33,054 bases of DNA from a virus, in the IMG/VR virus record IMGVR_UViG_3300025914_000033, positions 1 to 33,054 of that record; one strand, 5' to 3'. How positions within the stretch are numbered: the first letter of the stretch is position 1; each line of letters opens with the position of its first letter. The notes under the pieces were generated by a model. That model had not been told where the DNA came from. It ran no database searches and saw only the letters and a list, made by a program, of their open reading frames with translations. Both the position numbers and the translations under genes were made by a program. Below, piece after piece: positions 13,612 through 20,743 of the stretch.

Positions 13612-13866
13612 ATACAAGGATCGTGCGCGGATATGATGAAGTATGCTCTGGTTCTGGTAAGAAGGTATATCAATGATAATGGCCTGAGACATAAGGTAAA
13701 GATGGTTATGCAGGTGCATGATCAGTTGACCACTGAGTGCATAGAGGACTTTGCAGATGAGTGGGGTAAGATCATGACAGGGCTAATGGAGAGAGCGGGT
13801 AAGCTGATTATCACCTCAGGTATATTAAAAGCGGATACTAATAAATCACCAATATGGACCAAATAA
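13612..13866 (+). CDS. polA: PolA-family DNA polymerase, exon 2 (motif C)
   Basis: Exon 2 adds 84 residues and restores the family A order: after ...SKNLP comes IQGSCADMMKYALV, the segment that normally follows motif B, and then motif C MQVHDQLTTE with the catalytic His-Asp. The usual HDE is HDQ here. A TTG at 13609 gives the look of a separate gene, but it belongs to the intron end. Exon 1 and exon 2 lengths (1977 and 255 bases) keep the frame. The stop overlaps the next gene by 13 bases. Confidence 0.92.
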   Translation: MQGSCADMMKYALVLVRRYINDNGLRHKVKMVMQVHDQLTTECIEDFADEWGKIMTGLMERAGKLIITSGILKADTNKSPIWTK

Positions 13867-14099
13867 TATTTACACCAGAACAACTCAAATTAGTATTTGA
13901 GTTCGCTGAGTGGCTAGAGGAATTTGCTAGAGCTAAGGTCAGCCTTGGAATACCAAAGAAAAATCCCAGAATTAGATTTTGTTGGTCTGTACCCAGGAAG
14001 ACTAGAAATGGAGAATGGTACTCTAATTGGACTACAGAAGCACTCTGGAATCAATTCCTTAAATGGAAAGAAGAGAATGCCAAAGGGCAGGATTTGTGA
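13854..14099 (+). CDS. hypothetical small protein
   Basis: The product is 81 residues. It starts inside the end of the polymerase gene and is rich in Trp, Phe and Lys, with helices at about 7-30 (PEQLKLVFEFAEWLEEFA) and 65-78 (LWNQFLKWKEENA). A short strand RIRFCWSVP lies between them. Of two competing frames here (one would start at 13924) I prefer this one for its coupling to the polymerase and its regular amphipathic helices. Family unknown. Confidence 0.6.
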   Translation: MDQIIFTPEQLKLVFEFAEWLEEFARAKVSLGIPKKNPRIRFCWSVPRKTRNGEWYSNWTTEALWNQFLKWKEENAKGQDL

Positions 14100-14177
14100 G
14101 GGTGATACCTTAATTAGCTTAACTGGTGGAGAGTATAGCTCTCCCCTTTTAAGCATAAAGCAGAAAGGAGGATTTTA

Positions 14178-15185
14178 ATGAAAGTAGAAGGGATGACCCC
14201 GGAGAGAGATAAGTTTCTGATTGAGCATAGTAAGTGGTATAACCGGGTGTTCAAATCTAAGGAAGAGATACAGAATATGCCTGATCATGGAGGGGATGAG
14301 TGGCAATACGGTTGGTATAAGTATGGTGGAAGAGCTCCTATATTTACTCAGTATTTTATTGGGAAAGGAATAACTAGAATATTTCAAGATTGTATGTTAG
14401 CTTTCCATAGTTCCGGGGCACTGGGAGATTCCAATACAGGGCCTTATTCTACAGAATGGCTTATTAATACTAACGGTAAAGAAGGAGAATCTTACCAGGA
14501 TGCTTTTGATGCCTGTTTCTGTGAGGAGATGTTTGTTCCCTTAGTTCTAGACTCTGGATATCTCCCAGTAGATTCTAGTAGTTCATTCAGGATGGGATCA
14601 GACTATGAAATTACCTGGTGGCCAACTGTAGAAGAAGCTATAGCTAAAAGCGGGTTTGTTAAAGCTATAGTTAGTATGAAGAACCTTAATATGATCTTTA
14701 GCTACTGGGATGAAGACAAAGGAATAATGGAACAGACTACTCAGCTTCCTACCTTCTACAAGCCCAGAGCTGATCTTCCAGAACCAAAGAAAGAAGTACC
14801 TGATGGCTGGATTCCCTGGTCAGATGTAAAGAAGCCTTATGATGGAGCAATCTGTGACTTTTGCTATGACCTCAGTATGGATATTTATACTGCGGAATAC
14901 CGGAATTGGATCTCTCACCCCGGTGGAGAAGCTACAGCTAATGCTGGGCCAGGATTCGTAGATGAGCATGGATTCCCAGCTTATGAGGAGCCTATCTGGT
15001 GGAGATACCATGAAGAAGAATCTGGTGCTATCTCTATAGGGCAAATCAGTCCTGAGCCATGGGTACCTCTTCAAGGTTCTGACTATGATATTGACAAACA
15101 GTACCCCAGAACTCCAGGGGAGTGCTTTCCTCCTGGTTCTAAACCAACATCGTCAGAAGATGACGATTATTACTCAACGCTATGA
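14178..15185 (+). CDS. hypothetical protein with acidic YY tail
   Basis: The product is 335 residues. AAAGGAGGATTTTA before the start is one of the best Shine-Dalgarno sequences in the window. The protein is rich in Trp, Tyr and acidic residues, with GDEWQYGWYKYGG near 40-52 and PDGWIPWSDVKKPYDG near 208-223. The last residues SSEDDDYYSTL resemble the end of the next protein (QDEDYYATI). I see no enzyme signature. It may be two related domains, since W-rich strands recur in both halves. Family unknown. Confidence 0.72.
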   Translation: MKVEGMTPERDKFLIEHSKWYNRVFKSKEEIQNMPDHGGDEWQYGWYKYGGRAPIFTQYFIGKGITRIFQDCMLAFHSSGALGDSNTGPYSTEWLINTNGKEGESYQDAFDACFCEEMFVPLVLDSGYLPVDSSSSFRMGSDYEITWWPTVEEAIAKSGFVKAIVSMKNLNMIFSYWDEDKGIMEQTTQLPTFYKPRADLPEPKKEVPDGWIPWSDVKKPYDGAICDFCYDLSMDIYTAEYRNWISHPGGEATANAGPGFVDEHGFPAYEEPIWWRYHEEESGAISIGQISPEPWVPLQGSDYDIDKQYPRTPGECFPPGSKPTSSEDDDYYSTL

Positions 15186-15613
15186 AAGTACAGATAATAA
15201 ACCTGCTATTAGATACAGTTAGCTCCCAGGGAGTTAATGACTCCGGCTATAACCGGTATAAGCATCTGGTATGTGTACAGAATACTGTTACTAAGAAGAA
15301 TACTCACTTCGACTATCATACCTCTTCTAAGGTTCTGGAAGCACATGACTATAAAGATGTTTTACAATGTCTATATAATGATGCTGTGAGCTCTGAGGCT
15401 GGTCTTGGAGAGTTCTGTGCTGATCTGGGCTATAACCCAAAGAATACTGATGATATAGCTGTCTATGAAGCCTGTAAGAAGATTTATAGTCAGCTAAAGT
15501 ACCTAAGTATTGACCTGGATACCTTTGAGGAACAATTAGACCAGGCAGATCTGGTAATTATTAACGATCCTACCCTTGCTCAGCAGGACGAGGACTATTA
15601 CGCAACAATTTAA
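15182..15613 (+). CDS. hypothetical protein with matching acidic YY tail
   Basis: The product is 143 residues. An N-terminal beta part (VQIINLLLDTVSS; HLVCVQNTVTKKNTHFDYH) is followed by helices (HDYKDVLQCLYNDAVSS; IAVYEACKKIYSQLKYL). It ends LAQQDEDYYATI, nearly the same tail as the gene before it. The start overlaps the previous stop by four bases. A shared C-terminal peptide on two coupled proteins suggests a common binding partner. Family unknown. Confidence 0.7.
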   Translation: MKVQIINLLLDTVSSQGVNDSGYNRYKHLVCVQNTVTKKNTHFDYHTSSKVLEAHDYKDVLQCLYNDAVSSEAGLGEFCADLGYNPKNTDDIAVYEACKKIYSQLKYLSIDLDTFEEQLDQADLVIINDPTLAQQDEDYYATI

Positions 15614-15626
15614 AAATCCAATAACA

Positions 15627-15950
15627 ATGACAACCACTAAAGAAGCAGTTAAAGCTGTAACAATTGCCGATTTCTGGGCACAATCAGAAAAAGAGATCAC
15701 CGAGGCAGCTAAATCTAAGCGTCTTAAAGCCTTACAGCGTGATGGTGAGATAGCTATAGCCAAACTGGAAAGTGAAGCTGATGCTGCTGATGCTAACCTG
15801 GAGGCCAATATTCAGGCAGCACTTGCAGGCGGATCCACTATGGATACCTTATTTGCCCTGAAAAGGTCAGCTAAGATAGCCCGGGCCAAGCATGCTGATG
15901 CCCTGAAAGACTACGAAGAGTTCTTCGGAGAGAAACCAAAACTACAGTAA
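15627..15950 (+). CDS. helical Ala/Lys/Glu-rich protein
   Basis: I place the start at ATG 15627 after AAAAATCCAATAACA; an in-frame ATG at 15576 would lie deep in the previous gene. The 107-residue product is highly helical, with long runs of Ala, Lys, Glu and Asp (IAIAKLESEADAADANLEAN near 44-63) and probably forms a coiled coil or helical hairpin. No motif is recognised. A hairpin with a UUCG loop follows its stop. Confidence 0.66.
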   Translation: MTTTKEAVKAVTIADFWAQSEKEITEAAKSKRLKALQRDGEIAIAKLESEADAADANLEANIQAALAGGSTMDTLFALKRSAKIARAKHADALKDYEEFFGEKPKLQ

Positions 15951-15956
15951 TTAACC

Positions 15957-15970
15957 GGGGCTTCGGCCCC
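15957..15970 (+). terminator. terminator-like GGGGC-TTCG-GCCCC hairpin
   Basis: A five-pair stem capped by the very stable TTCG tetraloop, seven bases after the stop of the 15627 gene and followed by ATTACTT. The T-run is poor, so it may act as a 3'-end stabiliser or partial terminator. Confidence 0.5.
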
Positions 15971-15985
15971 ATTACTTAAACTCTT

Positions 15986-16147
15986 ATGGATAAGCTAACA
16001 GAACTATGTGAGTTCCTGGCCTGGGTACAGGATAACTATATTGAAGAGGCAGATGATTCCTTTATAACTACTGAAGGCTCTCCTAAAACTATAACCCGGG
16101 AAGAAGTAGTAACCCAGTATTTAAAAGAGAAAGGAGTACTATCATGA
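15986..16147 (+). CDS. 53-aa hypothetical acidic protein
   Basis: A 53-residue frame runs from ATG 15986, after TTACTTAAACTCTT, to a TGA that overlaps the next ATG (16144-16147). It starts with an amphipathic helix (LTELCEFLAWVQDNYIEEAD) and ends with another (TREEVVTQYLKEKGV). The fusion-like ATGA junction and typical composition support it. Such small helical acidic proteins are often phage regulators, but the role is unknown. Confidence 0.6.
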   Translation: MDKLTELCEFLAWVQDNYIEEADDSFITTEGSPKTITREEVVTQYLKEKGVLS

Positions 16148-17133
16148 CACAGTGGTGGAAGGGTATAGGTCTATTCCCAAATTCAAGCCTACCTTCCTTT
16201 CAGGAATGGGCCAAGATCAGGACTTTTCCTATAGATATTAAAGATAAGGCTCATATTACTGAGGAATATGAAGATCTGAAGGAGAGACTCGAAGCTGTAT
16301 TTGATAATCCTGCTCTCTCAGATCAACTTGATGAAGAAGATGAAAAAGCAGCTTCTAACTTCCTCAATCACTGGAAATTTCTTTATGACGAACGTACTAA
16401 CCAGGAAAAGATCAGGGAAACTATACAGAACTTTTGTTTATATAGTGGAGGTAGTTATGATAGTGAAATGGCTCATTATTATCCTGAGGAATATAACAAG
16501 AAGTTACCTAAAGGTGGAGGCTGGATTATAGTCACTACTGATATACCAGTAGCTCCAGCTAATAAGCCCCATTTATTTGGAGTATACTTTGCTAAAAATG
16601 CTAGTAGGTCTAAGTATATAACAGTAGAATTTATAAATAATCCTGTACATTTTCAGTACTATATGGTACAGATCACTACTGAGGCAGGAGATGTTTCTTT
16701 GAATCCTCACGAGTATATGATTGTATCAGATATGAAAGAGATACTAGGTAGTGTAGGCAAGGAATTTGATATGATTAAGCTTGGAGGAGATACCAATTAC
16801 GACCAGGCTAAGGTACACTATCTTGCTACCAGAGGGATTCCACAGTATGAAGCCTATGATATGCTCCTAGGTTCTGTTAATAGTACTAAGTTTGCATACT
16901 TTAAGCTCAGACCTGAATGTGAGGAGATGTACACCTTCTTCTTTGATTGCTATGCCAGAGGTATTAGGCCAGAAATGGCTGAGAGACTATGGGCACATAA
17001 ATTATCAGGTAAACCATTATTTAAGGTAAGGTACATGAAAGAAGGAAAGGAGGTTAGTCAAGATGAATTTGAGTCTGAAAGAAGTAAGAATCGGCAGGAA
17101 AAAGATCCTGGGGAACATAAAGATGCAAGTTAA
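16144..17133 (+). CDS. unknown protein with SufB/D-like C-terminal segment
   Basis: The product is 329 residues. Residues 1-95 are helical and acidic, 120-200 beta-rich (GGGWIIVTTDIPV; FGVYFAKN; KYITVEFINN). Residues 222-243, AKVHYLATRGIPQYEAYDMLLG, recall the YLRSRGIxxxEAxxLL segment that ends SufB and SufD, the scaffold partners of SufC; a second RGI-like turn (CYARGIRPEMAERL) follows at 269-282. The next gene is a clear SufC relative whose start lies 71 bases inside this gene. The rest does not show the SufB/D beta-helix, so the link is suggestive only. An in-frame alternative at 16301 on another frame is a shadow. Confidence 0.62.
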   Translation: MTQWWKGIGLFPNSSLPSFQEWAKIRTFPIDIKDKAHITEEYEDLKERLEAVFDNPALSDQLDEEDEKAASNFLNHWKFLYDERTNQEKIRETIQNFCLYSGGSYDSEMAHYYPEEYNKKLPKGGGWIIVTTDIPVAPANKPHLFGVYFAKNASRSKYITVEFINNPVHFQYYMVQITTEAGDVSLNPHEYMIVSDMKEILGSVGKEFDMIKLGGDTNYDQAKVHYLATRGIPQYEAYDMLLGSVNSTKFAYFKLRPECEEMYTFFFDCYARGIRPEMAERLWAHKLSGKPLFKVRYMKEGKEVSQDEFESERSKNRQEKDPGEHKDAS

Positions 17134-17743
17134 ACCTGGACAGGTATATGCTATTTTAGGTAAGAATGGATCAGGTAAATCTACATTACTAAACTCTATT
17201 ACCCAGCATCCAGCCACGTCATATACTGGTAAGGTACAGTTGGAGACTCCTATATTCCTGGGGTTTCAAAAGCCAGTAGAGGTACCTGAGTTACTTACTA
17301 TGAACTTGCTGATACATTTAGAGAATCTTAGTTCAGGACAGCATTTTATAGCTGAAGAGCTTATAGCTAAGTACCAGAACCTGATTGATAAGCTGGAGCT
17401 TACCCAGGAGATGCTTAGCAGGCCATTAAACACACAAGTTTCAGGTGGAGAGAATAAACGTATCGAGGTACTACAGATGTATATCATTAAACCTAAAGTG
17501 CTTCTGCTAGATGAGATTGATACAGGTCTGGATCTTGATGCTCAGATCCTCATTGGTTCTATTATACGGGATTACATTAAGAAATATAAGCCAGCTACTA
17601 TAGTAGTGACCCATAATATGGGATTTCTAAAGTACTTCCCAGTAACTAAGACTATGGTTCTATCAGAAGGTAAAGTGATAGCTGAAGGTACTTCTGCTCT
17701 TATCAAACAGATAGAATCTAAGGGGTTTAGCTCCCTGAACTAA
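17063..17743 (+). CDS. sufC: SufC-type ABC ATPase
   Basis: SufC is the soluble ATPase of the SUF iron-sulfur cluster assembly complex. The 226 residues carry Walker A GKNGSGKST (33-41), the SufC-like Q-loop LGFQKPVEVP (66-75), signature VSGGENKR (126-133), Walker B VLLLDEID (146-153), a D-loop TGLDLDA and H-loop His 184. LQM after the signature and the end LIKQIESKGF also match SufC rather than transporter ATPases. AAAGGAGG 11-18 bases upstream supports ATG 17063 despite the long overlap with the previous gene. A phage copy could support cluster supply or have been recruited for another partner; no transporter membrane subunit is present. Confidence 0.82.
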   Translation: MNLSLKEVRIGRKKILGNIKMQVKPGQVYAILGKNGSGKSTLLNSITQHPATSYTGKVQLETPIFLGFQKPVEVPELLTMNLLIHLENLSSGQHFIAEELIAKYQNLIDKLELTQEMLSRPLNTQVSGGENKRIEVLQMYIIKPKVLLLDEIDTGLDLDAQILIGSIIRDYIKKYKPATIVVTHNMGFLKYFPVTKTMVLSEGKVIAEGTSALIKQIESKGFSSLN

Positions 17744-17752
17744 AGTGGTATA

Positions 17753-17926
17753 CTATAGCCGGACGTGGAATATGATCACGGCTACTATTAAAATCCATCC
17801 AAAGATTGCCATAATCAATGCTGTACCACGGTAAGCCCTGTAATAAGGTACTGCTACCGGATAAGAGAATGCAGCGAGAGTGAACACTATCGTAGCGATC
17901 ACAATCCAGATATTGATGAAGTTCAT
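17753..17926 (-). CDS. 57-aa two-helix membrane protein on the minus strand
   Basis: The minus-strand frame from ATG 17926 to TAG 17755 gives 57 residues. Hydrophobic segments cover about 5-20 (NIWIVIATIVFTLAAF) and 35-53 (GTALIMAIFGWILIVAVII), joined by a loop with VPYYRAYR. The leader TAGTTTGTAAACT is A/T-rich. It is the only well supported minus-strand gene of the window, convergent with the SufC gene (nine bases between stops) and divergent from the transcript starting near 17961. Function unknown. Confidence 0.66.
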   Translation of the reverse strand: MNFINIWIVIATIVFTLAAFSYPVAVPYYRAYRGTALIMAIFGWILIVAVIIFHVRL

Positions 17927-17960
17927 AGTTTACAAACTACTGAGATTCAATATTGTTTTA

Positions 17961-17968
17961 TAACTTTG
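17961..17968 (+). promoter_or_regulatory. Bacteroidota-type promoter -7 element
   Basis: TAACTTTG is an exact TAnnTTTG match. It lies 34 bases from the divergent minus-strand start and just before three hairpins and the tRNA-like element, which would begin the transcript. The expected -33 element is not obvious. Confidence 0.55.
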
Positions 17969-17973
17969 AAGAT

Positions 17974-18035
17974 ACTGGACTGATAACCAGTTAGGCACTT
18001 AGTCGATTTTCTGCCGTACTCCGGTCTAGGACCGG
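17974..18035 (+). ncRNA. three consecutive hairpins before the tRNA-like element
   Basis: ACTGG/CCAGT (17974-17978 with 17987-17991), GGCA/TGCC (17994-17997 with 18012-18015) and the perfect CCGGTC-TAG-GACCGG (18021-18035) follow one another directly downstream of the promoter. They could be the structured 5' part of one RNA that ends in the tRNA-like fold. No reading frame is present. Confidence 0.4.
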
Positions 18036-18039
18036 ATAT

Positions 18040-18114
18040 CCCAAGGTAGCTCAGTTGGTAGAGTAAATCCCCCTCGTGGGGAGAAGGTCAGTGGTTCGAG
18101 CCCACTCCGAGGGG
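18040..18114 (+). tRNA. degenerate tRNA-like element (closest to tRNA-Thr, CGT)
   Basis: The D-arm (GCTC-AGTTGGTA-GAGT, 18049-18064) and T-arm (AGTGG-TTCGAGC-CCACT, 18090-18106) are canonical. The anticodon arm TCCCC-CTCGT-GGGGA has a 5-nt loop instead of seven, as if the two bases after anticodon CGT were lost. The acceptor CCCAAGG/CCGAGGG has two internal mismatches (A-A, A-G). CCA is not encoded. Opening the top pair would give a 7-nt loop with TCG centred, without U33. It is therefore a tRNA relative probably unable to decode normally: a decayed gene, or a tRNA-shaped processing or binding element in the leader of the 18142 gene. Confidence 0.5.
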
Positions 18115-18141
18115 CAATGGGAAATGTCTCCCAGGTTTAAA

Positions 18142-18414
18142 ATGCGCGAAATGTCACAGAAGGCAAACGAGGTAGAAAACCCAAGACAGGAAGTAGCACA
18201 GATGCTACTCCTATTAATCAACCAGATACTGGATGGAGTATTTCCAGGATCAATTACCACAGTAGTAGGTGGTACTGCCAAGATTCATGTAGAGTCCATT
18301 AATCATGACCAGTTTCTGGTATTGGCAGGAGTAGCCAAGAAAAATCCTGATCTACGAATCTTTATGAAACGGTCAGGTACTGGGATCACTGTCATATTTA
18401 CCAGAGAGAAGTAA
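18142..18414 (+). CDS. small hypothetical protein
   Basis: The frame opens further upstream inside the tRNA-like element, so I choose ATG 18142, preceded by AGGTTTAAA; ATG 18151 is an alternative. The 90-residue product has a helical, hydrophobic middle (VAQMLLLLINQILDGV, about 18-33) and a beta-rich second half (IHVESINHDQFLVLAGVAKK; LRIFMKRSGTGITVIFT). It looks like a small alpha/beta protein. The family is not recognised. It lies alone between the tRNA-like element and a pseudoknotted 3' region with a terminator. Confidence 0.6.
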   Translation: MREMSQKANEVENPRQEVAQMLLLLINQILDGVFPGSITTVVGGTAKIHVESINHDQFLVLAGVAKKNPDLRIFMKRSGTGITVIFTREK

Positions 18415-18420
18415 TTTACT

Positions 18421-18531
18421 GGTGGTTACACACCTGTATAGATACAGAGGAGAGTTAAGTGATACCGGTAACAGGACACGCCTCGATGACTGTCTATGCC
18501 GTGCGGTCCTGCAGGCATCGTCAACTTAACT
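18421..18531 (+). ncRNA. structured 3' region with a pseudoknot
   Basis: After hairpins GGTG/CACC (18421-18434) and CTGTA/TACAG (18434-18447), AGTTAAGT (18453-18460) pairs with ACTTAACT (18524-18531). Inside, CAGGAC (18472-18477) pairs with GTCCTG (18506-18511) while CGATG (18484-18488) pairs with CATCG (18516-18520); the two cross, forming an H-type pseudoknot. It could protect the mRNA 3' end or be a separate RNA. 18532-18599 holds only weaker pairings. Confidence 0.45.
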
Positions 18532-18599
18532 GTAGGAAAATACTGGAGACTGTTAGACTTACTTACAAGATAAGAGAGGAGCTAACTGATTTCCTTATA

Positions 18600-18632
18600 G
18601 GGTACATGCGATAAAATGCTGTACCCTTTTTT
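18600..18632 (+). terminator. rho-independent terminator
   Basis: GGGTACA (18600-18606) and TGTACCC (18620-18626) form a perfect stem followed by six T. It ends the transcript that starts near 17961 and lies back to back with the next promoter. Confidence 0.85.
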
Positions 18633-18639
18633 AATTTTG
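18632..18639 (+). promoter_or_regulatory. Bacteroidota-type promoter -7 element
   Basis: TAATTTTG matches TAnnTTTG exactly and sits between a strong terminator and the ATG at 18655, with only about ten bases of leader (AAAACTTAAAGCT). It probably drives the helicase operon. Confidence 0.6.
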
Positions 18640-18654
18640 TAAAAACTTAAAGCT

Positions 18655-19071
18655 ATGTATAAGATAGAACTTAAAACTACTCTACAGATGGTTAGAGATA
18701 GTAAACCTAAGATGGTCTTCTATGGTGCTAATACTTGTTGGTGGACTACCAATCCAGAGGATCTAGGAACTACACAACCTAGAAATGACAGGTTTATGGG
18801 TGAGCTACTACCAGATCCCGGAGGTATTCCATGTGATCCCAGAGGTGGTGTATTATTCCAGACAGAGAATGTAGAGAACTTCCTGGATACAGCTGAAGCT
18901 AATGCTAAGCACTATGGTCCTAATGGTCTGGATGCTTTCATGGCTGCTTACCATGGTAATCTTATGGCTAAGAGTAATACAAATCCTGATGCTGACTGGA
19001 AACCATGGTGCTTTGCCAGCTGGGGAGAATACAATGTAGTTCTGGACGAAGACAAATTAAAATCACAATGA
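18655..19071 (+). CDS. hypothetical protein, first gene of the helicase operon
   Basis: The product is 138 residues. It has a short helical start (IELKTTLQMVRDSKPK), then MVFYGANTCWWTTNPEDLG, a Pro/Gly-rich middle with LPDPGGIPCDPRGGVLFQ, a helix (NFLDTAEANAKHYG) and a Trp-rich end (DWKPWCFASWGEYNVV). The W-rich and CD-P patterns look conserved but I cannot name the family. It follows a terminator-promoter pair and ends two bases before the helicase gene. Confidence 0.7.
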   Translation: MYKIELKTTLQMVRDSKPKMVFYGANTCWWTTNPEDLGTTQPRNDRFMGELLPDPGGIPCDPRGGVLFQTENVENFLDTAEANAKHYGPNGLDAFMAAYHGNLMAKSNTNPDADWKPWCFASWGEYNVVLDEDKLKSQ

Positions 19072-19072
19072 G

Positions 19073-20743
19073 ATGAATAAATGCCCAAAGTGCGGTAAGG
19101 ATTTCCTTGACCAGCTTGCATGTACGGAGGAGTCATGCCCTTACGACCCAGGTAACCCTGCCGGTCATGAGTTAGTAGAAGTTCCTTTCGATGACTTACT
19201 AGAACCAGAAGAGAGTGCACCAGAGAATCTCTTCGCAGAGCCGGTAAAGCTGCCAAAGCAGATCAGGCTCTCCAGTGGGAAGATGATCACTCTAAACTCC
19301 CAGCAGGAAGAAGCACTGGAGCTTATCTACCAATGGCAGGATGACCGGACTGATCTATTCTTTGTACTATCAGGCTATGCAGGTACAGGTAAGACCACAA
19401 TTGTAAAGGAAGCACTCAGGAGATGGGCTAACCGCTCTCCCTATGGTTCTAGTTCTACAGGAGTGACAGCGCCTACCCATAAAGCCAAGAAGGTGATTGC
19501 TGATGCTACCGGATTACAAGCCTCTACTATTCAGAGCCTACTGGGATTACAGCCTAATGTAGACCTGGCAGATTTTAATATCAATAAGCCGGAGTTTGCT
19601 ATGAAAAAGGACCCCCAGATCAAGCACTATAAAATGCTGGTACTGGATGAGGGCTCTATGCTGAATAAGGATCTGTGGAAGATGCTGAAGGATCAGGCTA
19701 ACAGGTACAATACCAAGCTCATTGTCATGCTGGATGAAGCCCAGCTCCCTCCTGTAAAGGAAGAAATCTCTGCAGTTCTATTGGATGAGGAGATCCGGTA
19801 CAAGTATCAGCTAACTAAGGTAGAACGCCAGGCCGGAGATAACCCTTTGATGGAGCTATATGACCTGATCAGAAGTGATATTCATTCTAAGACAGATAAG
19901 TACCATAAGGAGACTAGTACTATACCTGCCCCAGTGACTATCCAGAATCTTGGGATAGACTGGCTGGGGTATATCTTCACTCCTGATCTAATGTCATTTG
20001 GTAGAGCTGTAGTAGATTCCTTCCGGTCTGAAGCTTTTGGTATGGATAAGAACCACTGTAAAGTCTTATGCTGGACTAATCAGCGGGTACAGTTCTGGAA
20101 TGCTTCGGTAAGGAAGACCCTACTAGCTGACCTGGCTAAGAAGAATATCCCTGCCGAGCAGATGCTGCATGCCCAGACTATTATGCCTGATGAGCTCCTG
20201 ATGGGGTATAAGAGCTATATTGATGGGATTGAGAACTCAGGTGAGTACGAGGTAATTGAGCTTCAATACTCTTCTAAGGTTCTGACCCATACCTCTACCA
20301 GTAAGGATGGCCAGAAGAAAACCACTATCGAGCGGGAGGTACGAGGCTATCGTGTAGCTCTGCAGGATGTAGACCAGGGAACTATCCTGAATGCTTTCAT
20401 CCTGGATCCGGATAGTGAGGAAGAAAAGAAGTTCACTACGATCTTCAATAGTTATCTGTTTGCAGCTAAAGCCCATAAAGCATGGCCGGCTTACTTCAAC
20501 TTCAAGGCAGAGACCTTACTGATGCGAGCTATCCGGGATAATACCGGTAGCCTGATATGTGATAAAGATCTGGATTATGCCTATGCATTGTCTGTCCATA
20601 AGTCTCAGGGCAGTACCTATGACCAGATCTTCGTGGATGAGGCCAATATTAACCTTAACAAGATTCACACCGAGAGAAATAAACTAAAATACGTAGCTTT
20701 CTCCCGGCCAAGGTATCTTGCTACAATATTGACAGGAGCATGA
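19073..20743 (+). CDS. SF1 DNA helicase, RecD/Dda-like, with N-terminal zinc finger
   Basis: The product is 556 residues. CPKCGKDFLDQLACTEESC (4-22) is a zinc finger not found in all relatives. Walker A GYAGTGKTT is at 101-109, motif Ia region TAPTHKAKKV, Walker B LVLDEGSM, motif III-like MLDEAQLPPV, and the C-terminal ALSVHKSQGSTYDQIFVDE and YVAFSRPR of SF1 helicases. T4 Dda and RecD2 are the closest functional models: 5'-3' unwinding and fork remodelling. It is the second gene of the operon opened at 18632 and overlaps the next start by four bases. Confidence 0.9.
   Translation: MNKCPKCGKDFLDQLACTEESCPYDPGNPAGHELVEVPFDDLLEPEESAPENLFAEPVKLPKQIRLSSGKMITLNSQQEEALELIYQWQDDRTDLFFVLSGYAGTGKTTIVKEALRRWANRSPYGSSSTGVTAPTHKAKKVIADATGLQASTIQSLLGLQPNVDLADFNINKPEFAMKKDPQIKHYKMLVLDEGSMLNKDLWKMLKDQANRYNTKLIVMLDEAQLPPVKEEISAVLLDEEIRYKYQLTKVERQAGDNPLMELYDLIRSDIHSKTDKYHKETSTIPAPVTIQNLGIDWLGYIFTPDLMSFGRAVVDSFRSEAFGMDKNHCKVLCWTNQRVQFWNASVRKTLLADLAKKNIPAEQMLHAQTIMPDELLMGYKSYIDGIENSGEYEVIELQYSSKVLTHTSTSKDGQKKTTIEREVRGYRVALQDVDQGTILNAFILDPDSEEEKKFTTIFNSYLFAAKAHKAWPAYFNFKAETLLMRAIRDNTGSLICDKDLDYAYALSVHKSQGSTYDQIFVDEANINLNKIHTERNKLKYVAFSRPRYLATILTGA

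Noticed and set aside
18051-18281. Minus-strand frame of 76 codons
   Set aside because: It is antisense to the tRNA-like element; the peptide EWARTTDLLP is the classic false translation opposite a tRNA and so supports the tRNA ancestry.
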